From the NCBI GenBank assembly GCA_030544215.1, contig JARZZO010000016.1, positions 59,189,501-59,253,500 of the forward strand: DNA of 64,000 nt, in the 5' to 3' direction. Shown one piece after another: positions 49,214 through 60,600 of this stretch (positions within the stretch are counted from its first letter, which is position 1; each line of letters opens with the position of its first letter). The position numbers and the translations under genes were made by a program. The notes beneath the pieces were generated by a model. That model was not told the DNA's origin. It searched no databases and saw only the letters and a list, made by a program, of their open reading frames with translations. This DNA is from Zantedeschia hybrid cultivar (Eukaryota > Streptophyta > Magnoliopsida > Alismatales > Araceae).

Positions 49214-49893
49214 GATCAAATGAGCCCTGAGGCTCATCTAATCCGCTCTAAATTTATGATTTTAGCTCAAATCAATGCCGTAAAAGAGTTTAATGTAAAG
49301 GGTAATTGGTGATACAATGGGATTTATGGCAATTCATGTACGTCTGTGTAGATGGATTTCTTTGGCAAACCAAAAAAGAGTACGTTTTAGAGGGGTACTT
49401 TTATCTATTCAAAGAGGATATGCGTTTGAAGATAAAAAGATACAAATTTAAGGTAAAATAGTAAACAAATAAAAGTATATATTCTTTTACAAAACTATAT
49501 TAACATTTTCCATTAAACTAATGATTAGATGGGGGCCTGTCTTAGATGAGCCCCCCCACTCTAATGTACGTTTTTAACCCAAATCAATGCCATAGAAGGG
49601 TTTACATGTGAAGGATACTTGTGATACAATGTGATTTATGATTGTGCATAGAGGTTTTTTTTTTTTTTAGCAACTCAAAAAGAGTGTGCTTCAGTCTTTC
49701 AGAGGGGTGATTTTTATTCGCTTGTAGAGGATGTGTATTTGAAGATCAGATAAAAATTTAAGGAAAATAGTAATCAAATAAAAGTATATATTTTCTAATT
49801 AAATTATATTAATGTTTTTTTACCAAATATCGATAAACTCATGATTAGACGAGGGCTCACGTAAATTAGATAAGCCTCAAGGCTCATTTGATC
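49214..49893. mobile_element. TIR element with internal tandem duplication
   Basis: The 29-bp ends at 49214-49242 and 49865-49893 are inverted with two mismatches (gatcaaatgagccctgagg outermost). Inside, a block of about 310 bp occurs twice in direct order (from about 49243 and from about 49558): caaatcaatgcc, ggtgatacaatg or ttgtgatacaatg, aaaaagagt and aataaaagtatatat are shared. No transposase frame is seen. Confidence 0.75.
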
Positions 49894-50352
49894 AATTCTC
49901 TTATGAACATATATAAACCCTCTTCTTTGATGCCATTGAGATTTTGCACCTACATGGCTGAGCAGTTTTCCTGAATGTTTCAAAATAATGAGGACATATA
50001 CGTCAACTTGATGTGCAAGAATGCCTTGTGCTGACTAATATGGCACATTCTTGTGCAAAGAGATTCTCGTGTAGAACTTCCTGAATTCTTGGATTGTGCT
50101 ATGTTATTTGTAGAAATTCAGATCCCTACTTGCTCAGAGGGGATTTAAGCTGTCACAGTTGGTTCCACAATTTAAAAAAAAAACATGGTTGCTATTAACT
50201 GTGATAGATGAAAATTACACGTCCTTTTGAATGTACAAATCATTAGACCATCTTCGTCTCCAGAACACAGATGAACCTACAGGAGAAAAGTGGAAAAAGA
50301 ACAACGTGAGAAAAAATGCTAAGCATTTCCAGAAGATGGCTATACATTTCAT

Positions 50353-50488
50353 CAGCACTGAAGCAATTCAATTCAATCAATGTAACAGGTGATGCAGAAG
50401 CTGCTTCCAGATTCTCCGGTCAGCACTGAAGCAATTCAATTCAATCAATGTAACAGGTGATGAAGAAGCTGCTTCCAGATTCTCCGGG
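50353..50488 (+). repeat. 68-bp tandem duplication in the remorin 3' UTR
   Basis: A 68-bp unit beginning cagcactgaagcaattcaat occurs at 50353-50420 and 50421-50488 with only a couple of differences (gatgc/gatga, ccggt/ccggg). It lies directly downstream of the remorin stop codon (50492-50494 on the minus strand), so it would be in the 3' UTR. Confidence 0.9.
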
Positions 50489-50491
50489 TCT

Positions 50492-53400
50492 CTACTTGCA
50501 CCAACTCCAGCAGGAAAACGAGGAAGGGATGCGTCCAGTTCGTCTTATATACTCTGCCTGCTGTTCTGTTCTTGCTGCTTGCCGGTTTCTCCTGGCTTCT
50601 GCTGTGGCACGCTTTACTTCAGCTTCATGTCTTGCCGCTGCCAGCTTGTTCATAAGCCTATCATGTGCATGTGCTCTCATTCTTTCCACTTCAACCTGGG
50701 ATAAAATTGAATCAGCAAATCTACAAACTATAATTGTCACAAACATTTTCAACTTAACCTACTTTATCCATCAGCTATCAGCAGTTTAGAACCATAATCC
50801 AATAAGTTGAGAAAAGTCTTCCCTGAGTAGGGACAAGGATGATTTTACATACATAATAAACAATATCATATGAGCCATATAATAATTCACAAGCAGAGAA
50901 AGCTAACCAGCCCAAGGTATGGGGAAAATTATCAAACTCAAAGTTCCAGTGATAGGTCAGAACCTAGTTGCATGGTCAGAGTTACTGTATGAAATGGCTG
51001 CAGAAAAAAGACATCTCAAGTTCTTGAAAGAGTTTCCATTATACAAGAAACAAAAAAAAAAGGATATTATGGTGGTACTTTGGCACATGATTCCCTGGCC
51101 CTGCACACAGTTTTAACAGCTCACCATCTAAATAATTCCCCAAGGTAGATTCACAGAAGGTCAACTTCAGAGCCTAGACAGTTTTAACTTGCAAATCCTT
51201 TTTGCCAACAGTTCATGTCCTGTGGTATCATAGCAAAGCCATTATAGTATCCCTCAAACAAGATGCTCTACATCTACAATCAGCAGTTCAGCACATTTCA
51301 CTTGCACTGCAAGAGAATGTTATGCTGGGCAATCCATAAGCTAGTTGATGCATTATCCTAAATTTGAAACAAGAATGAGGTTGGACAGGAGTTCTGAGAG
51401 TATGACTACTAACAACAATATAGACGTTTGCATGCTTGGCCTTACACCAACATTTTCAACCTTGCCAGAAGAAAACACAAAAGATGGCTTTTAACTTTTC
51501 TTTTAATAATTGATAATGATGAAGAGAGGGAGGACCTGAAAAATACAGGAGAAAAATTGTCTCCTCAGCTGTGGGAAAAAAAAGAAGGGATAAGAAGATG
51601 GAAGAGCTGAGAGAAGGTGGAGGAGAGGAAATCGCATGGCACAATCCTAGCTTGCCAACCTCAAGACTTAGGAGAAGGGAACTTTCCTCTCCTTCACAGA
51701 ACAATCCTACCTCACCAACCTCGATGAAGGATTTACTATAGTTCAATTGCTGTATGCTAATAGACGTTAGGAGCAAATCAAGAAATATTCAGTTTCTTGG
51801 GGCCTTGTGTATTTTTTCGGTGACATCTAAGTTTACTGATGCTTAGGAAGTCATGCATATTTGTAAGGCCTTTATTTAAAAGCTTATTGATTACTATAAT
51901 TTGGTGGTGCAGTAACCCTATTTGTGGTAGCTTACCAACCTCGAGTTCTGTCAAGGTTGTGAGCAGCTTGTGAAGGGAACCCTAATGGATCCCATCGTGT
52001 AGAGTCTTGTTGAAGGCCTGATGTGGCCTGGTGGGTTTTGTGGCCAATGTGGCCTGTCATGGTGAGTCTCAAGTAGAGGTCAATGATGTTTTCAGTGAAG
52101 TTTGCCTCTTCTTTTGTTGTTGGGTGCAGCGATGCCCTCAAACTAGCTAACTTTCTGCTTTACAACCATGGATTCCTTTCAGAGCGGGGATTGAGGACCT
52201 TTGTGCACCTATGACTGTGGAGGTGAGGTCAGGTCAGGACATTGGGTAGTCCTGTATGCTATGTAGTCAGAGGCGAGAGGCGAGCGAGGCAACTAGGGGC
52301 ACACCTCACCCTCAAATGCCTAGGCAATCACCTAGGTGTTTGAGGCGATGTGTTCTCTCATAAATCGCCATGAAGGAAGAAAATGGCAAGATAAGAAAAA
52401 TAAAGAAAACATCTAAGATAATCATATGTAAGACTTTGAGAAGCATTCTGTCATGTCCAACATGTAATATCCTAAGACCATCTACGACTCATATAAGTAG
52501 TGGATGGTCCAACATGTAATATCCTAAGACCATCTACGACTCATATAAGTAGTGGATGGTCTTAAGAATCATTAAAAATAAGAAAAAATGTTGCACCATG
52601 TAAGAGAAAAAGGGTACTGTACAGTTTTAAAAGAAGCATTAGACACTTTGGAATAATTAAGAATAAGAAAAAACAATACCACATTATTAAAAAAGAAACA
52701 AATGTTTGTCATAGACATCATAGACAGGTCCCTAGGTTAATGAGGTGAACATAAGGCGAGGCGAGGTGTTTTGGCTCGCCTCAACCTACTTCATCGCCTA
52801 GGCAAGCGAGGTGATCGCCTTTGATAACATAGCATGTATGACTGTAGAGGTTAGGCCACGAGGGTCCAGCTTTTGGTTTACTGACCGTAAGACAATGAAT
52901 AGAAGCTTGCTTGTGTGCACATATGAAAAGATTCAAGACACATGGCTTTGTAGGCTATGCAACCAGCCTAGTCCTTTACCAACCTGCCTTTCACGACACT
53001 CGGCATAAGGCCAATAGGTGAGGGCCTGATTAAAGCTTGCTAGTTAATGACTGCATTGCAAAGACTAAGACCATGACTAGTGTGGTGGTGATCTTCTTGC
53101 TTTTGGAAATTGTTTAGGTTTTGGCCACTTTCAAGTTAACGGAAAAATCAGCTGCAAGAGTTGAATTGGTCAGTAGTACTGATGCAACGGCAAGTAGCTT
53201 GCATGGCAAAGAAATAAGCCAGTCTTGGGTGGGTTTGGAAGCAGTTGATAGGAACACAGACTTTGTTTACCAATGTTGGAGATTGGTTGTGCAGCCTTCG
53301 ACATTTAAAAAAAAAGAGCCAAGTGTTTTAGCCTTGCTGCAGATGTGGTTAGGAGTGGGGGCAAGACAGGTTCTGGAGTACAGTCAAAGATATCATTTTT

Positions 53401-56400
53401 AGGAGGATAAACGGTGCGATAATGTGTCTTTGAGGGATGCCTTCCAATTGCTCTATCCCATTGCTCCCTCTCAGGTGGAGGTAGTTGCCAATGTTTGGGA
53501 CCCGGGTGGCTGGCTCCCTACCTTTTGGAGGAGAGCCTGCATGAAGCTCAGCTTGTGCAGCTTCTTGATTTATTACAGCTCCTCAAGGACTTCGCTATTG
53601 ACCTGTACATTGAGAATTCTTGGGAGTGGACTTAGGAGGGAAGCAAGAGATTTACTGTTAGATCTGCTTACAAGAGGATCCATGATGGAGGTGTCAGATT
53701 CCCTTTTCATAACCAGATGTGGAAGACTAAAAGCCCTTTGAAGGTGCAAATTCTTTTGTGGAGGATCTCCCATGGGAGGCTTTCCTACACATGACACTCT
53801 TGCAGCATTCTTGGATGGGGTCTCAGCCACATGCTCCTTGTATGGTCTTGCTGATGAGACTATGAACCACTTGTTCCTGATCTGCCCATTTTCCAAGGTT
53901 GTTTGGGAGTTGGTGATAGAGTGGCTCCTGTGTGGGTATCAACTACCCGATCTGGTCCAGACTTCGCTCCTACAATAGGAGAGGAGATGGTCCTCTGTAC
54001 CAGACATCAAAATCTGGTGGTTGATCCTCCATGCCACATTATGGTCGATAAGGGGAGAGCAGAATGCTAGGATCTTCAAGTGGGAGTCCAAGTCGGCTGC
54101 AGCATGTTTTTGAAGGTGACAAGAGTCACAATTCATTACTGAAAAATAAATTACACGGTCGGCCAAAGTCAGGTGAAGGGAAAAATCAACACAAGTCAGC
54201 CGCAGGATTGTCTTCTTTTATTTGTGATAGAGTCTATTAATGGGGGAGACTTTTGTGTTCAGTCAGTCGCTCTCAATCTGCTCTTTTGTCTTCTTTGGGT
54301 AGGGTGTAATCACACCGTCTCAGTGTTTTTTGTACAGGGGATTTGTTGAGTTGACTTATACTACACTTGTAAATTCCTTTTTTTTTTTTTTCCTAATACA
54401 TCTTGGTGGTACCATCCAAAAAATAAATAAAAAATTTAGCCTTGCTCCATGAAGTGTCAATCGATTATCTGCCCAATTACTGGCCTTTTGTGGACGATAA
54501 TTTAATGTTAATACAGTCTAGTCCTTTCCCTAGAAGGGTGGGCCTGGAGCAACGGTTAAGTTGCCCCGTTTTTGACCTGGAGGTCATAGGTTCGAACCAA
54601 GGAAACAACCTCTCTACTTAGCAGGCGTAAGGCTGCGTACATCGTCCCTTTCTCAGACCCCACAAATGGTGGGAGCCTCATGTACTAGGTACGCCCTTCT
54701 TTACAGTCTAGTCCTTTTCCCTACTTTATGTATTTGTTAGCATGTGGAATAGCTAACGCATTTTTAGTTGTCGCTTTAATTCTGCTTCTACCATTTACTT
54801 AATTGCTTATCCTAACTCACATGATCAGAAATAGCGAGAGGATTCCCATATGGGTCAATGACTCACTGCCACCTTTTGTCGTGTTGTGTTTTGGTTTGAT
54901 TGGTTGCAGACTCATGAGGGACAGATAGGGGTGGTAGTGTAAGCATTGAAGTCTCCAACTCCAATGGCAGAGTCGTGAGGGACCTAGATAGGGGTGCTAG
55001 TTTGAGCATTGAAGTCTCCAACTCCAAGCAAGTGGTGACCCTTCATAAGGTAATACCTCCTTTATTTGGGATATGCAAATTATGCTATTAGATACATACT
55101 TTACTTCAATTATGTTTGTTCCATTGATTATTGACATATGAAGTTCCCAGCACATACTTTCTCTTACTTAATCTTTATCATGTTTTAGTTCACAACTTGA
55201 CTTTACAGATCCCCGAATCAATTACCATTTGACCTTAGTAGTGGCTCTAACACAGCCCTCAAGACTGGCATTGGGTCATCATAATAGTCAACCTCAATGT
55301 TCACTATTTAACTGCTTTCCTATGCAAGTATGGGAAAATACTTAGTTAGATGATCCATCAGAGTATCTCCATCTACATGAAAAGAATATGAATTCCTACT
55401 GCAATACAAAAGATAAAAGTAATAATACAAATTTCTATTTAACTCTATCAAAGTCAAGAATAATTAACAAAAAGAATTAAAGACCTGCTCAACATGACTG
55501 TAACAAAATAAATACAGTCCATGCAAAAGATGAAAGCTATGGCTATTATGTGGAGGTGGCACAAAAAGAAGTTTACACTGCAAGAATAGCAGTGAAGAAG
55601 ATAATTGGATTGCAATTTGAGAGTAAGGGTTCTTCCACACATTGGAAGATAGTCAAAGAAAAAATTAACCGCCTATCAAATCCTCCTTAAGATCTGCAAA
55701 ACCAGATCCCAAAAGAGAAAGCTGGTTAAATAAAGGAGACAAAAACAAGATAGCACAGTACTCTCAAGGGGACCACTGAACTACTAGATAACAGCTTTCT
55801 GCTCAAAATTCACCAGTACTGCATGAGGCTGGAAACTTTATATAGAATGTATCTTTTTCTCTTAGGAAAGTTGCTGTACCCAACAAAAAAAAGGTAACTT
55901 GGCTACATAAAAGTTATAGATTAGTGCATCTCAGATTTTCCTCCAAATTGCAGCATGCTAGCAGCAAAATTCAACGACAACGACGAAAAAATTGCTTCAT
56001 AAGAAATGCAATACCTCAATCTTCCTCATTTCTGCTTCTGTCTTTGCTTTTTGATGATTCTCCCACGCTTGGATCTTGATCTCCTCACGTCTGAACCTGA
56101 AAATTTCATCATTGTACACAAATCTTATCAATGATGTTAAGTAGGTAGTCACAGAAGATACATGACAAACAAAGGGATAGCAAGGTACATTAGTGGAGAA
56201 CAAGGCATGGAGGAAATCGTGCAGCCTATTATGGTAGAAGCCAAAAGAATTGCAAATTAAAATTACCGTGCTAGGTACTTTGCTTTTTCTGCTTCCTCCC
56301 AAGCTGCTGCACGAATATCAATAATGCTTTTAGCTGATTGGTCAACGGGTATGGTCTCATGCGAGACAAACATGTTTTTGTCTTCCTCTTCTTTGCTTGC

Positions 56401-58750
56401 CCATGCAGCAATATTTAATTTACCAAGTTGCGTTCCAAGGACCATGATTTCCTTCCTGGTTTTTATTTGCAGTTCTTTTTCAGACAACTCTTTCATGCTA
56501 GAATATTCCTGACAGTCAACTGAGCGGATAGGGCTTGAATTTGGTGCAATTCTTCCTGGACTTGATGGTCTAGAGGAAGTGGAACTGCGGGTTGGTGTTG
56601 TAGCTCTTACAGGTGTTCCAGTTCTCGACGGCTCTTGGCTGGCAACAGGGGTCATCTCTGTACCCATATCTCTCATGGACACCGATCTAACAGTCGATGG
56701 AGGAGTAATGAATGCTGTTGAAACGTTGAACAAGGTTGACGAGTCATGCCGGCTTAGACTAACTGTATGGTAATACACAGAGAAAACCTTAGAGAAACTT
56801 CTTTCTTCTAGATGGCTTATAAAAGATTAAAATGCAACTCAAACTTTGATTGAAAAAACTAATTCCAGATTTTCATTATTGTCTTACCCCAGAATGGCAA
56901 TTAATAAAATGGAAAAAATAACATTATCTAAACTTTTTAATGATTAACTTTGTTATCCCAGGGCAATAAGTAGGCTGAAAAATAGTAAGGAAGCCCACAA
57001 GAGATTTATTTCAATTTAACGACATGCATACCAACACAGAAAAATATCTATTTTCACAAAAAAGGAAAATCTGAATGGCAAGTCATTAACACAACATTCT
57101 GACTCCATGCAATACAGAAACTGCAGAGCTTTGCTTTTGACAAACTGCACAAATGAATTGGGGATAAGCTTTGGTTTCCAGAACAAATTGTTTCACAGAA
57201 CAGGAACCTAAACAACCAAAATATTTGTTTTACATTCAGTTTCCTCTTCTTTCACTCTGCCCTCAACACATCAATACAACGATAGGGCATAGTAACTGTT
57301 TCTGATCATTCATTTCTGCGCATTAAGTAGGAGTTAAAAGGATCCTAGACCTTAAATTAGTCAATGGACACAACATAAAACTCGACAATATATCACCAAG
57401 TTAATTCATAAGCAATAAATGGGCAACTTCAAAGAAATGAAACCCCAAGTTTAACCCAAAAGTAGCAACCACTTTCCAAAAAGGTTTAACCCAAAAAAAA
57501 TGTTGTTTTGCATATTCACATTAAGTCATCAGCTCACCTGCAGAATCAGCAACCGAATTCTCTAGGACAAGGACAGGCTTAGCACACCGATCTGCCGCAG
57601 CATATGGGTCAGGCACCCAGCTGACTGCTTTCTGCCCACCAACATCCTTCTTCGACTGGCTCGGGTCAATCCTTTTAGTGTCAACCTCCTCGGTGATCTC
57701 TAACACCTTGGTGGCGCACTGCCTGCTTCCATGCCCAAGGACTCCACCACCACCCGTTCTCTTCGGCTGAAACCCAGATGACCTGCCGCCCCGGTTGGAA
57801 GTGGGGCTCCCAATCCATTTCTGGGCGTCATCCCACTTGGATGGTGCGGGCTTGCAGAAGGGCGGCACAAGGGCCGGCCAGTGCTGCTGAGCTCGCTCTG
57901 CCCTTTGGAACTCGAACCCCGACGACGACACGCTCTCGCCCTCAAAGGAAGCATCTTCCTGGGAAACAGGAACCCTCGCATTGGCAAAGACCAAGTCTTT
58001 CGACGGGTGATGGGCGCCTGCCACCTCCGTTCCTGACGTCGAACACTCGGGGACCGAGCACACCATGCCCACATCCTTGCAACTTTCGGAGGAACCAACA
58101 CCTGCAACAAATCTAGACTTGAGATTCCTCTTTCTTCGGAATGCAGAAGTATCATCCAAGGAGGCGAGAAGGTTTCTTGTGGGCGTTCTCACATCTATCG
58201 TCTACATCTGGAACTTGGGATCTAAGGGAGCGCCGGGACTCGAGCTCGTCCTCTCCCTTGCGCCTCTTCTCCACTCCCAGGAGCATCAGCCGCAGCTTGC
58301 TGGGAGAAATCCCTCCTCCCCCACCACCTCCTCCTCCCCCCTACACATCAACCAGGCAAATAAACTTAAAACAAAACAAAGAAGAACCAAAAGCAAAACC
58401 AAAAAAAGGATTCTACAACGTGAACAGATTCGCAACAGCGGTAGATCCAAACTCCACAGGTCACCAACAAGAAAAACACACGATTCACAGTTTCACACCA
58501 TCAGATCTCTCCCCCCTCCCCGCGGCGGATCCAGTTTTCTGCTGCATTGAGATTGGCCCGCGCAAATGCTCAAGTGAGGAAACACCACCACCAGATTGAC
58601 GGATTCCTTCCAAGACTAATCGAAACCGGCGGAGAAACGGAGGCAGATCCAGCCATTTCGAGGAACTCCTCGATTCGGAGCCGGGGGGGGGGGGGGGGGG
58701 GGTGCTCTTCTCACCTGAGGACTAGGCTTGTGTATTCGCTCGTAGTCCAT
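50492..58750 (-). CDS. Remorin family protein (group 6-like), 509 residues
   Basis: Remorins are plant plasma-membrane scaffold proteins of nanodomains, with roles in signalling and plasmodesmata. Six exons: 58715-58750, 58193-58340, 57538-58101, 56267-56762, 56015-56096 and 50492-50695. Phases fit throughout and the total is 1530 nt. The protein starts MDYERIHKPSPQ, then a ten-Gly run and ISPSKLRLMLLG. The middle is Ser/Pro-rich (SRTGTPVRATTPTRSS; KPAPSKWDDAQKWIGSPTSN). The C-terminal remorin domain runs from about SIIDIRAAAWEEAEKAKYLA through AWENHQKAKTEAEMRKIE to the basic coiled coil, ending IPSSFSCWSWCK. The terminal Cys residues fit membrane anchoring by S-acylation. The family call is very secure. 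The group is inferred from the long N-terminus. Confidence 0.95.
52253..52834. mobile_element. TIR element rich in GGCGAGGCGAGG, with 52-bp duplication
   Basis: The left end gctatgtagtcagaggcgag and the reverse complement of the right end (gctatgttatcaaaggcgat) are inverted repeats. gcctaggc and gaggcgag motifs cluster at both ends. Internally a 52-bp unit beginning ccaacatgtaatatcctaag is duplicated at 52457-52508 and 52509-52560. The type recalls plant non-autonomous elements with ttatcaaaggcg ends. Target duplication is not certain. Confidence 0.6.
52990..54440 (+). pseudogene. LINE ORF2 C-terminal fragment in remorin intron
   Basis: Scattered frames on the plus strand give the zinc-binding end of a plant LINE ORF2: DNVSLRDAFQLLY and VANVWDPGGWLPTF (53420-53520), RFTVRSAYKRIHDGG and KTKSPLKVQILLWRISHGRL (53640-53780), then DETMNHLFLICPFSKVVWEL (53850-53910). 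Stops and shifts interrupt it. It ends near 54360-54440 with a T run and an A-rich tail. This is a different, older copy than the LINE at 3410-25005. Confidence 0.8.
54533..54701 (+). mobile_element. tRNA-derived SINE (Au-like) with target duplication
   Basis: Internal RNA polymerase III promoter boxes are visible: an A-box-like tggagcaacggttaag and a B box ggttcgaacc (54589-54598). The 3' part (aaggctgcgtacatcg, cagaccccac, ggtgggagcctca, ggtacgcccttcttt) matches what I know of the plant Au SINE family. The flanking duplication is tacagtctagtcctttccc plus ta (54512-54532) and the same with one extra T at 54702-54723. It lies inside remorin intron 5. Confidence 0.85.
58102..58192 (-). other. 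91-nt intron 2 of the remorin gene
   Basis: The donor is GTGAGA at 58192 and the acceptor TTTGTTGCAG at 58102. The intron has no stop in one frame and so looks like coding sequence, but only its removal joins RSQVPDVDDR in exon 2 to VGSSESCKDVG in exon 3, as in relatives. Its length is not a multiple of three. Confidence 0.8.
58683..58702. repeat. G20 homopolymer in remorin intron 1
   Basis: Twenty consecutive G on the plus strand, twelve bases from the exon 1 donor site. Read on the gene strand it is a poly-C tract. Confidence 0.9.
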
Positions 58751-59040
58751 GTGATCAGAAGCCACGGCGATGGCGGCGCGGATGGGGTGGGAGAGCTCTG
58801 CGGGGGCTGGTGCGAGCGGCGCAGCTGCGGAAGTGGAGGCGGCGAGCCCGCCGGCGGCGCGAACATTTAATTCGGAGTTCCAAACAGGGCGGGGAAGCCA
58901 AAGAGCGATCACATCTCACATCCCTCCGAAGTCGGAATCCGGCGCAGATGGCTCCGAGTAGTCTCTCTCACGGTCGGGGGTTTGCGTCTTGAGAACGGAA
59001 CGGGATCCAATGAGACGATGCTGAGCTAGGCAGGTCTTTG

Positions 59041-59061
59041 GATATATAAACGGGTGGGCCC
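59041..59061 (-). promoter_or_regulatory. Remorin promoter: TATA box and GGGCCCAC element
   Basis: The minus strand reads TTTATATATC at 59041-59050, about 290 bp before the ATG at 58750. GGGCCCAC at 59054-59061 lies just upstream; this is a site II/TCP-like motif common in plant promoters. A start near 59010 would give a 5' UTR of about 260 nt. Confidence 0.5.
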
Positions 59062-59140
59062 GCAGCTATCCGGCTGTTGACCGTGTCCTTTCTTTTCTTC
59101 TCCCCTATGTTCGGTGTGCAAGTAAAATGATGTAAAATAA

Positions 59141-59526
59141 GGGGATTTTTGTATGTATACTCCAATAAATTATGGCATTTGTGTGTATATCTCTGACTCC
59201 CACAACAAATAACCTAACAGCTAAAAAAGGTTCAAGTACCGTGAACTCTAACTGAGTATGTGAAGAAGATTTGAACATTTTTTCATATATATATATGTAT
59301 ATATCCCTAAATGTATTATAATTTTGTATATATATATATATATATACACTTTTGACTTTATTAGAATTTATTGAATCTTTCAACATATTTAATTGAAGTT
59401 CACAGCATTTCAGTGAGTATAGTTGCAATTTTTGGAAGATGCTAAGGGTATTTATAATAATATATGGGACTCAGGTATCTATATATATACATGATAGTTT
59501 ATAAGGATATATATAGAAAATTCTAA

Positions 59527-59527
<1 letters not shown>
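59141..59527. repeat. MITE-like inverted-repeat family, copy 3
   Basis: Begins ggggatttttgtatgtatac and ends gatatatatagaaaattct, approximately inverted. It shares tttggaagatgctaagggta and tatgggactcaggtat with copy 1 (2187-2516). About 390 bp, no protein. Confidence 0.55.

Positions 59528-59530
<3 letters not shown>

Positions 59531-59618
<88 letters not shown>
59531..59618. repeat. (AT)44 microsatellite
   Basis: About 88 bp of uninterrupted AT dinucleotides directly after MITE copy 3. Confidence 0.95.
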
Positions 59619-59620
<2 letters not shown>

Positions 59621-60324
59621 CTTTTTAAAAAAATTACATGCATACTCTTTTAATTTGTTACATTTAAATATGTCCTCAACTTTGAGATATTATTATCTAA
59701 CATACTCAAAAATATTGCACTGTATGCTGTTCGTGACTTCCCGTTTGTTTAACATAACTTAAGTACGGTTAAAAGATTAAAATGATGAATCTACTCTTGG
59801 ATTGTAAGAGATCATGTGATTTTTAAGAATTATTTTAGACAACTTGCATTTAGTTATACGCTCGGGAGTATATTTAGTAAATATTCCTTAACAGTTGACA
59901 GTTTGAGGAGCAAGGAGATATAATCACAATATTTTGAGGATGTCAGAAGTATTTATCTCAAATTTCAAAGTCGAATATATAATTACAATTATAATAATTT
60001 ACAGGAATATATAGCAAAAATATCTTATTTTTAGTATTTTTTAATATTGGAAAAATACCAAAATTATTTGCATTTTAAAATATGATTGACCATCATGACA
60101 CCTTTTCTTTGATTTCGTAAATCACTATAAGTTAAAATTTGAAAGTTCTAAAGTCTATGATTTTTAAAATCAAATGATTAAAATATTCATCTTTGTTCGT
60201 GAAGAGGCTACATGAATTTGATTAATTTGTGGGTTTGGATTTGCACTCCTATTATGAGGTCAGGGTGAGTCCATCTCGCCTAAGTGAGGTCTCTAAGTCT
60301 CAAAAGTTCGAGTATGATGATAGG

Positions 60325-60600
60325 CAGGGAAGCAAGCCCGATTATTCGATTCGATCATTAGTTTATGCGTCAATTAATAGATAATATTTTTTAAACTGAT
60401 ATGTATAATGGATAAGATGATTGGTATAATTTTTTTTGATCGAATTCATATAATACACTAACGTCAGATTATTCCACCTATTATTAATTTATAGCATAGT
60501 TAATGGATAGTGTCTATAAATTACTAGTTTAACGGATATGTTCATAGATCTACTTTAGACCTGTACCTAATCCGATCTGTTTGCCTTCCTAATAATGAGT
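60325..60600. repeat. TIR element, family member 2
   Basis: The left end gcagggaagcaagcccg and the right end ctgtttgccttcctaat are inverted. Inner blocks gattattcgattc, attagtttatgcgtcaattaat, agtttaacggata and ctaatccgatctg parallel the element at 44240-44510. It is more diverged at its ends than that copy. Confidence 0.5.

Larger units (their letters stand above)
42449..50352. other. Gene-free AT-rich intergenic region with inverted-repeat elements
   Basis: No supported coding exon. Elements seen are listed separately: a tandem duplication (43545-43753), a TIR element (44240-44510), a foldback element (44658-45132), a duplicated block (46850-47410), MITE family copy 2 (48167-48559), and a TIR element with internal duplication (49214-49893). 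A (CT)n tract lies at 46826-46847. 45133-46820 and 47470-48160 show nothing I can name. Confidence 0.65.
50696..56014 (-). other. 5.3-kb intron 5 of the remorin gene
   Basis: The intron separates the codon for the last Glu of AEMRKIE from VEVERMRAH, inside the remorin domain. It carries a TIR element (52253-52834), a plus-strand LINE fragment (about 52990-54440) and a SINE (54533-54701). 50700-52240 and 54730-56010 show no gene. Confidence 0.85.

Noticed and set aside
57700..58599. Overlapping frames on both strands near the remorin 5' exons
   Set aside because: Shadows of GC-rich exons 2 and 3. Only the spliced frame gives the known remorin sequence.
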